Notes: generated from the letters alone by a model not told the origin. Counted from the first letter of the stretch, positions 1-11,808 are shown. The stretch: DNA of 64,000 nt from Auanema rhodensis (GCA_964057225.1 OZ059897.1:10726001-10790000), one strand, 5' to 3'. Numbers and translations are program-made.

Positions 1-182
1 AAGTTCTAACAATTATCGTTTTAATCACGTTCAATCAACTGTATTGTTTTCAAAAATAAAGACATCTTTCAATTTCTGGTCATTGAATTAGAATTTTCAT
101 GTTGTCACACAGAAAATGGAAAAATCTTAGTTCAATTCAGTAACAACGAACACACTAACTTTGTTAAGTTGTTGTAATATCG

Positions 183-254
183 GCCCAAGTAATATAGTGG
201 TTAGTACTCCACGTTGTGGCCGTGGCGACACAGATTCGATTCCTGTTTTGGGCA
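183..254 (+). tRNA. tRNA-His(GTG) copy 1
   Basis: G10A, G53A, C66T. Confidence 0.65.
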
Positions 255-521
255 TTTTTTGTTTTGAAATTTAAATGCTATAAACATATTGCTTGCTTGT
301 CATGTTAGATTTGTTTATTTCAAATACTTATTTAAGTTCTATCAATTTTCGATTTAATCACGTTCAATCAACTGTATTGTTTTCAAAAATAAAGACATCT
401 TTCAATTTCTGGTCATTGAATTAGAATTTTCATGTTGTCACACAGAAATTGAAGAATCTTAGTTCATTTCAGTAACAATGAACACACTAACTTTGTTAAG
501 TTGTTGTAATATCGGCCCAAG

Positions 522-532
522 TAGTATAGTGG
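522..532 (+). promoter_or_regulatory. Internal Pol III box A (exemplar, copy 2)
   Basis: Positions 8-19 of the tRNA read TAGTATAGTGG, matching the box A consensus. The same position in other copies carries A14G, G10A, G10C, G19A or G19C, so the A block is not equally good in all copies. Confidence 0.85.
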
Positions 533-564
533 TTAGTACTCCACGTTGTGGCCGTGGCGACACA

Positions 565-575
565 GGTTCGATTCC
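565..575 (+). promoter_or_regulatory. Internal Pol III box B (exemplar, copy 2)
   Basis: GGTTCGATTCC, a full match to the TFIIIC box B consensus. By my count 56 copies have GATTCGATTCC (G53A), which also breaks the otherwise invariant G53-C61 pair. Confidence 0.88.
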
Positions 576-586
576 TGTCTTGGGCA

Positions 587-592
587 TTTTTT
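587..592 (+). terminator. Pol III T6 terminator (exemplar, copy 2)
   Basis: Six T directly after A73, followed by G and four more T as a back-up. This T6-G-T4 arrangement follows essentially every copy; one copy (50751-50822) has T6-G-A instead. Confidence 0.9.
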
Positions 593-846
593 GTTTTGAA
601 ATTTAAATGCTATAAACATATTGCTTGCTTGTCATGTTAGATTTCTTCAATTTGAATACTTATTCAAGTTATAACAATTTTTGATTTAATCACGTTCAAT
701 TAACTGTATTGTTTTCAAAAATAAAGACATCTTTCAATTTCTGGTCTTTGAATTAGAATTTTCATGTTGTCACACAGAAATTGAAGAATCTTAGTTCATT
801 TCAGTAACAATGAACACACTAACTTTGTTAAGTTGTTGTAATATCG

Positions 847-918
847 GCCCAAGTAGTATGGTGGTTAGTACTCCACGTTGTGGCCGTGGCGACACAGATT
901 CGATTCCTGTCTTGGGCA
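847..918 (+). tRNA. tRNA-His(GTG) copy 3
   Basis: A14G, G53A. Confidence 0.65.
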
Positions 919-1178
919 TTTTTTGTTTTGAAATTAAAGTGCTATAAACATATTGCTTGCTTGTCATGTTAGATTTGTTTAATCCAAATACTTATTTAAG
1001 TTCTATCAATTTTCGATTTAATCACGTTCAATCAACTGTATTGTTTTCAAAAATAAAGACATCTTTCAATTTCTGGTCATTGAATTAGAATTTTCATGTT
1101 GTCACACAGAAATTGAAGAATCTTAGTTCATTTCAGTAACAATGAACACACTAACTTTGTTAAGTTGTTGTAATATCG

Positions 1179-1250
1179 GCCCAAGTAGTATAGTGGTTAG
1201 TACTCCACGTTGTGGCCGTGGCAACACAGGTTCGATTCCTGTCTTGGGCA
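1179..1250 (+). tRNA. tRNA-His(GTG) copy 4
   Basis: G45A only; shared with copy 22. Confidence 0.9.
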
Positions 1251-1510
1251 TTTTTTGTTTTGAAATTTAAATGCTACAAAATTATTGCTTGCTTGTCATG
1301 TTAGATTTGTTTAATTCAAATACTTATTTAAGTTCTAACAATTATCGATTTAATCACGTTCAATCAACTGTATTGTTTTCAAAAATAAAGACATCTTTCA
1401 ATTTCTGGTCATTGAATTAGAATTTTCATGTTGTCACACAGAAATTGAAGAATCTTAGTTCATTTCAGTAACAATGAACACACTAACTTTGTTAAGTTGT
1501 TGTAATATCG

Positions 1511-1582
1511 GCCCAAGTAGTATGGTGGTTAGTACTCCACGTTGTGGCCGTGGCGACACAGATTCGATTCCTGTCTTGGGCA
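1511..1582 (+). tRNA. tRNA-His(GTG) copy 5
   Basis: A14G, G53A. Confidence 0.65.
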
Positions 1583-1842
1583 TTTTTTGTTTTGAAATTA
1601 AAGTGCTATAAACATATTGCTTGCTTGTCATGTTAGATTTGTTTAATCCAAATACTTATTTAAGTTCTATCAATTTTCGATTTAATCACGTTCAATCAAC
1701 TGTATTGTTTTCAAAAATAAAGACATCTTTCAATTTCTGGTCATTGAATTAGAATTTTCATGTTGTCACACAGAAATTGAAGAATCTTAGTTCATTTCAG
1801 TAACAATGAACACACTAACTTTGTTAAGTTGTTGTAATATCG

Positions 1843-1914
1843 GCCCAAGTAGTATAGTGGTTAGTACTCCACGTTGTGGCCGTGGCGACACAGGTTCGAT
1901 TCCTGTCTTGGGCA
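1843..1914 (+). tRNA. tRNA-His(GTG) copy 6
   Basis: Consensus. Confidence 0.94.
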
Positions 1915-2174
1915 TTTTTTGTTTTGAAATTTAAATGCTACAAAATTATTGCTTGCTTGTCATGTTAGATTTGTTTAATTCAAATACTTATTTAAGTTCT
2001 AACCATTTTTGATTTAATCACGTTCAATTAACTGTATTGTTTTCAAAAATAAAGACAAAATTCAATTTCTGTTCATTGAATTAGAATTTTCATGTTGTCA
2101 CCCAGAAATTGAAGATTCTTAGTTCAATTCAGTAACAATGAACACACTAACTTTGTTAAGTTGTTGTGATATCG

Positions 2175-2246
2175 GCCTAAGTAATATAGTGGTTAGTACT
2201 CCACGTTGTGGCCGTGGCGACACAGATTCGATTCCTGTCTTGGGCA
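2175..2246 (+). tRNA. tRNA-His(GTG) copy 7
   Basis: C4T, G10A, G53A. Confidence 0.62.
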
Positions 2247-2507
2247 TTTTTTGTTTTGAAATTAAAATGCTACAAAATTATTGCTTGCTTGTCATGTTAG
2301 ATTTGTTTAATTCAAATACTTATTTAAGTTCTAACAATTATCGTTTTAATCACGTTCAATCAACTGTATTGTTTTCAAAAATAAAGACATCTTTCAATTT
2401 CTGGTCATTGAATTAGAATTTTCATGTTGTCACACAGAAAATGGAAAAATCTTAGTTCAATTCAGTAACAACGAACACACTAACTTTGTTAAGTTGTTGT
2501 AATATCG

Positions 2508-2579
2508 GCCCAAGTAATATAGTGGTTAGTACTCCACGTTGTGGCCGTGGCGACACACATTCGATTCCTGTTTTGGGCA
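2508..2579 (+). tRNA. tRNA-His(GTG) copy 8
   Basis: G10A, G52C, G53A, C66T; two T-stem mismatches, one of the weakest copies. Confidence 0.5.
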
Positions 2580-2839
2580 TTTTTTGTTTTGAAATTTAAA
2601 TGCTATAAACATATTGCTTGCTTGTCATGTTAGATTTGTTTATTTCAAATACTTATTTAAGTTCTATCAATTTTCGATTTAATCACGTTCAATCAACTGT
2701 ATTGTTTTCAAAAATAAAGACATCTTTCAATTTCTGGTCATTGAATTAGAATTTTCATGTTGTCACACAGAAATTGAAGAATCTTAGTTCATTTCAGTAA
2801 CAATGAACACACTAACTTTGTTAAGTTGTTGTAATATCG

Positions 2840-2911
2840 GCCCAAGTAGTATAGTGGTTAGTACTCCACGTTGTGGCCGTGGCGACACAGGTTCGATTCC
2901 TGTCTTGGGCA
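2840..2911 (+). tRNA. tRNA-His(GTG) copy 9
   Basis: Consensus. Confidence 0.94.
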
Positions 2912-3171
2912 TTTTTTGTTTTGAAATTTAAATGCTATAAAATTATTGCTTGCTTGTCATGTTAGATTTCTTCAATTTGAATACTTATTCAAGTTATAAC
3001 AATTTTTGATTTAATCACGTTCAATTAACTGTATTGTTTTCAAAAATAAAGACATCTTTCAATTTCTGGTCATTGAATTAGAATTTTCATGTTGTCACAC
3101 AGAAATTGAAGAATCCTAGTTCATTTCAGTAACAATGAACACACTAACTTTGTTAAGTTGTTGTAATATCG

Positions 3172-3243
3172 GCCCAAGTAGTATGGTGGTTAGTACTCCA
3201 CGTTGTGGCCGTGGCGACACAGGTTCGATTCCTGTCTTGGGCA
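3172..3243 (+). tRNA. tRNA-His(GTG) copy 10
   Basis: A14G with an intact box B; the only A14G copy without G53A. Confidence 0.75.
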
Positions 3244-3503
3244 TTTTTTGTTTTGAAATTTAAATGCTATAAACATATTGCTTGCTTGTCATGTTAGATT
3301 TCTTCAATTTGAATACTTATTCAAGTTATAACAATTTTTGATTTAATCACGTTCAATTAACTGTATTGTTTTCAAAAATAAAGACATCTTTCAATTTCTG
3401 GTCATTGAATTAGAATTTTCATGTTGTCACACAGAAATTGAAGAATCTTAGTTCATTTCAGTAACAATGAACACACTAACTTTGTTAAGTTGTTGTAATA
3501 TCG

Positions 3504-3575
3504 GCCCAAGTAGTATAGTGGTTAGTACTCCACGTTGTGGCCGTGGCGACACAGGTTCGATTCCTGTCTTGGGCA
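3504..3575 (+). tRNA. tRNA-His(GTG) copy 11
   Basis: Consensus. Confidence 0.94.
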
Positions 3576-3835
3576 TTTTTTGTTTTGAAATTTAAATGCT
3601 ATAAACATATTGCTTGCTTGTCATGTTAGATTTCTTCAATTTGAATACTTATTCAAGTTATAACAATTTTTGATTTAATCACGTTCAATTAACTGTATTG
3701 TTTTCAAAAATAAAGACATCTTTCAATTTCTGGTCATTGAATTAGAATTTTCATGTTGTCACACAGAAATTGAAGAATCTTAGTTCATTTCAGTAACAAT
3801 GAACACACTAACTTTGTTAAGTTGTTGTAATATCG

Positions 3836-3907
3836 GCCCAAGTAGTATGGTGGTTAGTACTCCACGTTGTGGCCGTGGCGACACAGATTCGATTCCTGTC
3901 TTGGGCA
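3836..3907 (+). tRNA. tRNA-His(GTG) copy 12
   Basis: A14G, G53A. Confidence 0.65.
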
Positions 3908-4167
3908 TTTTTTGTTTTGAAATTAAAGTGCTATAAACATATTGCTTGCTTGTCATGTTAGATTTGTTTAATCCAAATACTTATTTAAGTTCTATCAATT
4001 TTCGATTTAATCACGTTCAATCAACTGTATTGTTTTCAAAAATAAAGACATCTTTCAATTTCTGGTCATTGAATTAGAATTTTCATGTTGTCACACAGAA
4101 ATTGAAGAATCTTAGTTCATTTCAGTAACAATGAACACACTAACTTTGTTAAGTTGTTGTAATATCG

Positions 4168-4239
4168 GCCCAAGTAGTATAGTGGTTAGTACTCCACGTT
4201 GTGGCCGTGGCGACACAGGTTCGATTCCTGTCTTGGGCA
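4168..4239 (+). tRNA. tRNA-His(GTG) copy 13
   Basis: Consensus. Confidence 0.94.
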
Positions 4240-4500
4240 TTTTTTGTTTTGAAATTTAAATGCTACAAAATTATTGCTTGCTTGTCATGTTAGATTTGTT
4301 TAATTCAAATACTTATTTAAGTTCTAACAATTATCGTTTTAATCACGTTCAATCAACTGTATTGTTTTCAAAAATAAAGACATCTTTCAATTTCTGGTCA
4401 TTGAATTAGAATTTTCATGTTGTCACACAGAAAATGGAAAAATCTTAGTTCAATTCAGTAACAACGAACACACTAACTTTGTTAAGTTGTTGTAATATCG

Positions 4501-4572
4501 GCCCGAGTAATATAGTGGTTAGTACTCCACGTTGTGGCCGTGGCGACACAGATTCGATTCCTGTTTTGGGCA
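4501..4572 (+). tRNA. tRNA-His(GTG) copy 14
   Basis: A5G, G10A, G53A, C66T. Confidence 0.62.
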
Positions 4573-4832
4573 TTTTTTGTTTTGAAATTTAAATGCTATA
4601 AACATATTGCTTGCTTGTCATGTTAGATTTGTTTATTTCAAATACTTATTTAAGTTCTATCAATTTTCGATTTAATCACGTTCAATCAACTGTATTGTTT
4701 TCAAAAATAAAGACATCTTTCAATTTCTGGTCATTGAATTAGAATTTTCATGTTGTCACACAGAAATTGAAGAATCTTAGTTCATTTCAGTAACAATGAA
4801 CACACTAACTTTGTTAAGTTGTTGTAATATTG

Positions 4833-4904
4833 GCCCAAGTAGTATAGTGATTAGTACTCCACGTTGTGGCCGTGGCGACACAGGTTCGATTCCTGTCTTG
4901 GGCA
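4833..4904 (+). tRNA. tRNA-His(GTG) copy 15
   Basis: G19A. Confidence 0.8.
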
Positions 4905-5164
4905 TTTTTTGTTTTGAAATTTAAATGCTATAAAATTATTGCTTGCTTGTCATGTTAGATTTGTTTAATTCAAATACTTATTTAAGTTCTAACCATTTTT
5001 GATTTAATCACGTTCAATTAACTGTATTGTTTTCAAAAATAAAGACAAAATTCAATTTCTGTTCATTGAATTAGAATTTTCATGTTGTCACACAGAAATT
5101 GAAGAATCTTAGTTCATTTCAGTAACAATGAACACACTAACTTTGTTAAGTTGTTGTAATATCG

Positions 5165-5236
5165 GCCCAAGTAGTATGGTGGTTAGTACTCCACGTTGTG
5201 GCCGTGGCGACACAGATTCGATTCCTGTCTTGGGCA
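5165..5236 (+). tRNA. tRNA-His(GTG) copy 16
   Basis: A14G, G53A. Confidence 0.65.
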
Positions 5237-5496
5237 TTTTTTGTTTTGAAATTAAAGTGCTATAAACATATTGCTTGCTTGTCATGTTAGATTTGTTTAA
5301 TCCAAATACTTATTTAAGTTCTATCAATTTTCGATTTAATCACGTTCAATCAACTGTATTGTTTTCAAAAATAAAGACATCTTTCAATTTCTGGTCATTG
5401 AATTAGAATTTTCATGTTGTCACACAGAAATTGAAGAATCTTAGTTCATTTCAGTAACAATGAACACACTAACTTTGTTAAGTTGTTGTAATATTG

Positions 5497-5568
5497 GCCC
5501 AAGTAGTATAGTGATTAGTACTCCACGTTTTGGCCGTGGCGACACAGGTTCGATTCCTGTCTTGGGCA
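5497..5568 (+). tRNA. tRNA-His-like copy 17 with anticodon TTG
   Basis: G19A and G34T. The anticodon at 5530-5532 reads TTG, which would decode the Gln codon CAA, on an otherwise tRNA-His body with A73 and an upstream G. Only copy with this change. Confidence 0.7.
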
Positions 5569-5828
5569 TTTTTTGTTTTGAAATTTAAATGCTATAAAAT
5601 TATTGCTTGCTTGTCATGTTAGATTTGTTTAATTCAAATACTTATTTAAGTTCTAACCATTTTTGATTTAATCACGTTCAATTAACTGTATTGTTTTCAA
5701 AAATAAAGACAAAATTCAATTTCTGTTCATTGAATTAGAATTTTCATGTTGTCACCCAGAAATTGAAGATTCTTAGTTCAATTCAGTAACAATGAACACA
5801 CTAACTTTGTTAAGTTGTTGTGATATCG

Positions 5829-5900
5829 GCCTAAGTAATATAGTGGTTAGTACTCCACGTTGTGGCCGTGGCGACACAGATTCGATTCCTGTCTTGGGCA
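5829..5900 (+). tRNA. tRNA-His(GTG) copy 18
   Basis: C4T, G10A, G53A. Confidence 0.62.
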
Positions 5901-6161
5901 TTTTTTGTTTTGAAATTGAAATGCTACAAAATTATTGCTTGCTTGTCATGTTAGATTTGTTTAATTCAAATACTTATTTAAGTTCTAACAATTATCGTTT
6001 TAATCACGTTCAATCAACTGTATTGTTTTCAAAAATAAAGACATCTTTCAATTTCTGGTCATTGAATTAGAATTTTCATGTTGTCACACAGAAAATGGAA
6101 AAATCTTAGTTCAATTCAGTAACAACGAACACACTAACTTTGTTAAGTTGTTGTAATATCG

Positions 6162-6233
6162 GCCCAAGTAATATAGTGGTTAGTACTCCACGTTGTGGCC
6201 GTGGCGACACAGATTCGATTCCTGTTTTGGGCA
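6162..6233 (+). tRNA. tRNA-His(GTG) copy 19
   Basis: G10A, G53A, C66T. Confidence 0.65.
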
Positions 6234-6493
6234 TTTTTTGTTTTGAAATTTAAATGCTATAAACATATTGCTTGCTTGTCATGTTAGATTTGTTTATTTC
6301 AAATACTTATTTAAGTTCTATCAATTTTCGATTTAATCACGTTCAATCAACTGTATTGTTTTCAAAAATAAAGACATCTTTCAATTTCTGGTCATTGAAT
6401 TAGAATTTTCATGTTGTCACACAGAAATTGAAGAATCTTAGTTCATTTCAGTAACAATGAACACACTAACTTTGTTAAGTTGTTGTAATATCG

Positions 6494-6565
6494 GCCCAAG
6501 TAGTATAGTGGTTAGTACTCCACGTTGTGGCCGTGGCGACACAGGTTCGATTCCTGTCTTGGGCA
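6494..6565 (+). tRNA. tRNA-His(GTG) copy 20
   Basis: Consensus. Confidence 0.94.
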
Positions 6566-6825
6566 TTTTTTGTTTTGAAATTTAAATGCTATAAACATAT
6601 TGCTTGCTTGTCATGTTAGATTTCTTCAATTTGAATACTTATTCAAGTTATAACAATTTTTGATTTAATCACGTTCAATTAACTGTATTGTTTTCAAAAA
6701 TAAAGACATCTTTCAATTTCTGGTCTTTGAATTAGAATTTTCATGTTGTCACACAGAAATTGAAGAATCTTAGTTCATTTCAGTAACAATGAACACACTA
6801 ACTTTGTTAAGTTGTTGTAATATCG

Positions 6826-6897
6826 GCCCAAGTAGTATGGTGGTTAGTACTCCACGTTGTGGCCGTGGCGACACAGATTCGATTCCTGTCTTGGGCA
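6826..6897 (+). tRNA. tRNA-His(GTG) copy 21
   Basis: A14G, G53A. Confidence 0.65.
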
Positions 6898-7157
6898 TTT
6901 TTTGTTTTGAAATTAAAGTGCTATAAACATATTGCTTGCTTGTCATGTTAGATTTGTTTAATCCAAATACTTATTTAAGTTCTATCAATTTTCGATTTAA
7001 TCACGTTCAATCAACTGTATTGTTTTCAAAAATAAAGACATCTTTCAATTTCTGGTCATTGAATTAGAATTTTCATGTTGTCACACAGAAATTGAAGAAT
7101 CTTAGTTCATTTCAGTAACAATGAACACACTAACTTTGTTAAGTTGTTGTAATATCG

Positions 7158-7229
7158 GCCCAAGTAGTATAGTGGTTAGTACTCCACGTTGTGGCCGTGG
7201 CAACACAGGTTCGATTCCTGTCTTGGGCA
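7158..7229 (+). tRNA. tRNA-His(GTG) copy 22
   Basis: G45A only; duplicate of copy 4. Confidence 0.9.
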
Positions 7230-7490
7230 TTTTTTGTTTTGAAATTTAAATGCTACAAAATTATTGCTTGCTTGTCATGTTAGATTTGTTTAATTCAAAT
7301 ACTTATTTAAGTTCTAACAATTATCGATTTAATCACGTTCAATCAACTGTATTGTTTTCAAAAATAAAGACATCTTTCAATTTCTGGTCATTGAATTAGA
7401 ATTTTCATGTTGTCACACAGAAAATGGAAAAATCTTAGTTCAATTCAGTAACAACGAACACACTAACTTTGTTAAGTTGTTGTAATATCG

Positions 7491-7562
7491 GCCCGAGTAA
7501 TATAGTGGTTAGTACTCCACGTTGTGGCCGTGGCGACACAGATTCGATTCCTGTTTTGGGCA
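7491..7562 (+). tRNA. tRNA-His(GTG) copy 23
   Basis: A5G, G10A, G53A, C66T. Confidence 0.62.
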
Positions 7563-7822
7563 TTTTTTGTTTTGAAATTTAAATGCTATAAACATATTGC
7601 TTGCTTGTCATGTTAGATTTGTTTATTTCAAATACTTATTTAAGTTCTATCAATTTTCGATTTAATCACGTTCAATCAACTGTATTGTTTTCAAAAATAA
7701 AGACATCTTTCAATTTCTGGTCATTGAATTAGAATTTTCATGTTGTCACACAGAAATTGAAGAATCTTAGTTCATTTCAGTAACAATGAACACACTAACT
7801 TTGTTAAGTTGTTGTAATATCG

Positions 7823-7894
7823 GCCCAAGTAGTATAGTGGTTAGTACTCCACGTTGTGGCCGTGGCGACACAGGTTCGATTCCTGTCTTGGGCA
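7823..7894 (+). tRNA. tRNA-His(GTG) copy 24
   Basis: Consensus. Confidence 0.94.
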
Positions 7895-8154
7895 TTTTTT
7901 GTTTTGAAATTTAAATGCTATAAACATATTGCTTGCTTGTCATGTTAGATTTCTTCAATTTGAATACTTATTCAAGTTATAACAATTTTTGATTTAATCA
8001 CGTTCAATTAACTGTATTGTTTTCAAAAATAAAGACATCTTTCAATTTCTGGTCATTGAATTAGAATTTTCATGTTGTCACACAGAAATTGAAGAATCTT
8101 AGTTCATTTCAGTAACAATGAACACACTAACTTTGTTAAGTTGTTGTAATATCG

Positions 8155-8226
8155 GCCCAAGTAGTATGGTGGTTAGTACTCCACGTTGTGGCCGTGGCGA
8201 CACAGATTCGATTCCAGTCTTGGGCA
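8155..8226 (+). tRNA. tRNA-His(GTG) copy 25
   Basis: A14G, G53A, T63A; two T-stem mismatches. Confidence 0.5.
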
Positions 8227-8486
8227 TTTTTTGTTTTGAAATTAAAGTGCTATAAACATATTGCTTGCTTGTCATGTTAGATTTGTTTAATCCAAATACT
8301 TATTTAAGTTCTATCAATTTTCGATTTAATCACGTTCAATCAACTGTATTGTTTTCAAAAATAAAGACATCTTTCAATTTCTGGTCATTGAATTAGAATT
8401 TTCATGTTGTCACACAGAAATTGAAGAATCTTAGTTCATTTCAGTAACAATGAACACACTAACTTTGTTAAGTTGTTGTAATATCG

Positions 8487-8558
8487 GCCCAAGTAGTATA
8501 GTGCTTAGTACTCCACGTTGTGGCCGTGGCGACACAGGTTCGATTCCTGTCTTGGGCA
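8487..8558 (+). tRNA. tRNA-His(GTG) copy 26
   Basis: G19C. Confidence 0.78.
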
Positions 8559-8819
8559 TTTTTTGTTTTGAAATTTAAATGCTACAAAATTATTGCTTGC
8601 TTGTCATGTTAGATTTGTTTAATTCAAATACTTATTTAAGTTCTAACAATTATCGTTTTAATCACGTTCAATCAACTGTATTGTTTTCAAAAATAAAGAC
8701 ATCTTTCAATTTCTGGTCATTGAATTAGAATTTTCATGTTGTCACACAGAAAATGGAAAAATCTTAGTTCAATTCAGTAACAACGAACACACTAACTTTG
8801 TTAAGTTGTTGTAATATCG

Positions 8820-8891
8820 GCCCGAGTAATATAGTGGTTAGTACTCCACGTTGTGGCCGTGGCGACACAGATTCGATTCCTGTTTTGGGCA
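8820..8891 (+). tRNA. tRNA-His(GTG) copy 27
   Basis: A5G, G10A, G53A, C66T. Confidence 0.62.
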
Positions 8892-9152
8892 TTTTTTGTT
8901 TTGAAATTTAAATGCTATAAACATATTGCTTGCTTGTCATGTTAGATTTGTTTATTTCAAATACTTATTTAAGTTCTATCAATTTTCGATTTAATCACGT
9001 TCAATCAACTGTATTGTTTTCAAAAATAAAGACATCTTTCAATTTCTGGTCATTGAATTAGAATTTTCATGTTGTCACACAGAAAATGGAAAAATCTTAG
9101 TTCAATTCAGTAACAACGAACACACTAACTTTGTTAAGTTGTTGTAATATCG

Positions 9153-9224
9153 GCCCGAGTAATATAGTGGTTAGTACTCCACGTTGTGGCCGTGGCGACA
9201 CAGATTCGATTCCTGTTTTGGGCA
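9153..9224 (+). tRNA. tRNA-His(GTG) copy 28
   Basis: A5G, G10A, G53A, C66T; directly follows another copy of the same class. Confidence 0.62.
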
Positions 9225-9484
9225 TTTTTTGTTTTGAAATTTAAATGCTATAAACATATTGCTTGCTTGTCATGTTAGATTTGTTTAATCCAAATACTTA
9301 TTTAAGTTCTATCAATTTTCGATTTAATCACGTTCAATCAACTGTATTGTTTTCAAAAATAAAGACATCTTTCAATTTCTGGTCATTGAATTAGAATTTT
9401 CATGTTGTCACACAGAAATTGAAGAATCTTAGTTCATTTCAGTAACAATGAACACACTAACTTTGTTAAGTTGTTGTAATATCG

Positions 9485-9556
9485 GCCCAAGTAGTATGGT
9501 GGTTAGTACTCCACGTTGTGGCCGTGGCGACACAGATTCGATTCCTGTCTTGGGCA
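9485..9556 (+). tRNA. tRNA-His(GTG) copy 29
   Basis: A14G, G53A. Confidence 0.65.
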
Positions 9557-9816
9557 TTTTTTGTTTTGAAATTAAAGTGCTATAAACATATTGCTTGCTT
9601 GTCATGTTAGATTTGTTTAATCCAAATACTTATTTAAGTTCTATCAATTTTCGATTTAATCACGTTCAATCAACTGTATTGTTTTCAAAAATAAAGACAT
9701 CTTTCAATTTCTGGTCATTGAATTAGAATTTTCATGTTGTCACACAGAAATTGAAGAATCTTAGTTCATTTCAGTAACAATGAACACACTAACTTTGTTA
9801 AGTTGTTGTAATATCG

Positions 9817-9888
9817 GCCCAAGTAGTATAGTGCTTAGTACTCCACGTTGTGGCCGTGGCGACACAGGTTCGATTCCTGTCTTGGGCA
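9817..9888 (+). tRNA. tRNA-His(GTG) copy 30
   Basis: G19C, shared with copy 26. Confidence 0.78.
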
Positions 9889-10149
9889 TTTTTTGTTTTG
9901 AAATTTAAATGCTACAAAATTATTGCTTGCTTGTCATGTTAGATTTGTTTAATTCAAATACTTATTTAAGTTCTAACAATTATCGTTTTAATCACGTTCA
10001 ATCAACTGTATTGTTTTCAAAAATAAAGACATCTTTCAATTTCTGGTCATTGAATTAGAATTTTCATGTTGTCACACAGAAAATGGAAAAATCTTAGTTC
10101 AATTCAGTAACAACGAACACACTAACTTTGTTAAGTTGTTGTAATATCG

Positions 10150-10221
10150 GCCCGAGTAATATAGTGGTTAGTACTCCACGTTGTGGCCGTGGCGACACAG
10201 ATTCGATTCCTGTTTTGGGCA
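10150..10221 (+). tRNA. tRNA-His(GTG) copy 31
   Basis: A5G, G10A, G53A, C66T. Confidence 0.62.
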
Positions 10222-10481
10222 TTTTTTGTTTTGAAATTTAAATGCTATAAACATATTGCTTGCTTGTCATGTTAGATTTGTTTATTTCAAATACTTATTT
10301 AAGTTCTATCAATTTTCGATTTAATCACGTTCAATCAACTGTATTGTTTTCAAAAATAAAGACATCTTTCAATTTCTGGTCATTGAATTAGAATTTTCAT
10401 GTTGTCACACAGAAATTGAAGAATCTTAGTTCATTTCAGTAACAATGAACACACTAACTTTGTTAAGTTGTTGTAATATCG

Positions 10482-10553
10482 GCCCAAGTAGTATAGTGGT
10501 TAGTACTCCACGTTGTGGCCGTGGCGACACAGATTCGATTCCTGTCTTGGGCA
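10482..10553 (+). tRNA. tRNA-His(GTG) copy 32
   Basis: G53A. Confidence 0.72.
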
Positions 10554-10813
10554 TTTTTTGTTTTGAAATTTAAATGCTATAAACATATTGCTTGCTTGTC
10601 ATGTTAGATTTCTTCAATTTGAATACTTATTCAAGTTATAACAATTTTTGATTTAATCACGTTCAATTAACTGTATTGTTTTCAAAAATAAAGACATCTT
10701 TCAATTTCTGGTCATTGAATTAGAATTTTCATGTTGTCACACAGAAATTGAAGAATCTTAGTTCATTTCAGTAACAATGAACACACTAACTTTGTTAAGT
10801 TGTTGTAATATCG

Positions 10814-10885
10814 GCCCAAGTAGTATGGTGGTTAGTACTCCACGTTGTGGCCGTGGCGACACAGATTCGATTCCTGTCTTGGGCA
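10814..10885 (+). tRNA. tRNA-His(GTG) copy 33
   Basis: A14G, G53A. Confidence 0.65.
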
Positions 10886-11145
10886 TTTTTTGTTTTGAAA
10901 TTAAAGTGCTATAAACATATTGCTTGCTTGTCATGTTAGATTTGTTTAATTCAAATACTTATTTAAGTTCTATCAATTTTTGATTTAATCACGTTCAATT
11001 AACTGTATTGTTTTCAAAAATAAAGACAAAATTCAATTTCTGTTCATTGAATTAGAATTTTCATGTTGTCACACAGAAATTGAAGAATCTTAGTTCATTT
11101 CAGTAACAATGAACACATTAACTTTGTTAAGTTGTTGTAATATCG

Positions 11146-11217
11146 GCCCAAGTAGTATAGTGGTTAGTACTCCACGTTGTGGCCGTGGCGACACAGGTTC
11201 AATTCCTGTCTTGGGCA
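11146..11217 (+). tRNA. tRNA-His(GTG) copy 34
   Basis: G57A; box B still fits the purine-57 consensus. Confidence 0.9.
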
Positions 11218-11476
11218 TTTTTTGTTTTGAAATTAAAATGCTATAAACATATTGCTTGCTTGTCATGTTAGATTTGTTTAATTCAAATACTTATTTAAGT
11301 TCTAACAATTTTTGATTTAATCACGTTCAATTAACAGTATTGTTTTCAAAAATGAAGACATCTTTCAATTTTTGGTCATTGATTAGAATTTTCATGTTGT
11401 CACACAGAAATTGAAGAATCTTAGTTCATTTCAGTAACAATGAACACACTAACTTTGTTAAGTTGTTGTAATATCG

Positions 11477-11548
11477 GCCCAAGTAGTATAGTGGTTAGTA
11501 CTCCACGTTGTGGCCGTGGCGACACAGGTTCGATTCCTGTCTTGGGCA
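11477..11548 (+). tRNA. tRNA-His(GTG) copy 35
   Basis: Consensus. Confidence 0.94.
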
Positions 11549-11808
11549 TTTTTTGTTTTGAAATTTAAATGCTATAAAATTATTGCTTGCTTGTCATGTT
11601 AGATTTGTTTAATTCAAATACTTATTTAATTTCTAACAATTTTTGATTTAATCACGTTCAACTAACTGTATTGTTTTCAAAAATAAAGACATCTTTCAAT
11701 TTCTGGTCATTGAATTAGAATTTTCATGTTGTCACACAGGAAATGAAGAATCTTAGTTCATTTCAGTAACAATGAACACACTAACTTTGTTAAGTTGTTG
11801 TAATATCG

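Larger units (their letters stand above)
515..586 (+). tRNA. tRNA-His(GTG) copy 2, consensus reference
   Basis: Complete cloverleaf: acceptor GCCCAAG/CTTGGGC, D-stem GTAT/GTAC, anticodon stem CCACG/CGTGG with loop TTGTGGC (anticodon GTG at 548-550), variable loop CGAC, T-stem ACAGG/CCTGT with loop TTCGATT, discriminator A73. GTG reads His codons CAC and CAT, and A73 is the eukaryotic state for tRNA-His. CCA is not encoded. The base before G1 is G, the position where tRNA-His carries its extra G-1. Confidence 0.95.

Noticed and set aside
515-586. tRNA-Glu, tRNA-Asp or tRNA-Gln identity
   Set aside because: The D-arm TATAGTGGTTAGTA is shared by those eukaryotic tRNAs, but anticodon GTG, A73 and the preceding G fit tRNA-His.
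2138-2416. Repeated 92-105 codon open frames in array units (also at 5792, 14569, 48390, 51046 and 52706)
   Set aside because: They run straight through a tRNA gene and its terminator, appear only in units where random changes remove stops, and show no protein-like features. The frame at 14569 also runs into the LTR.
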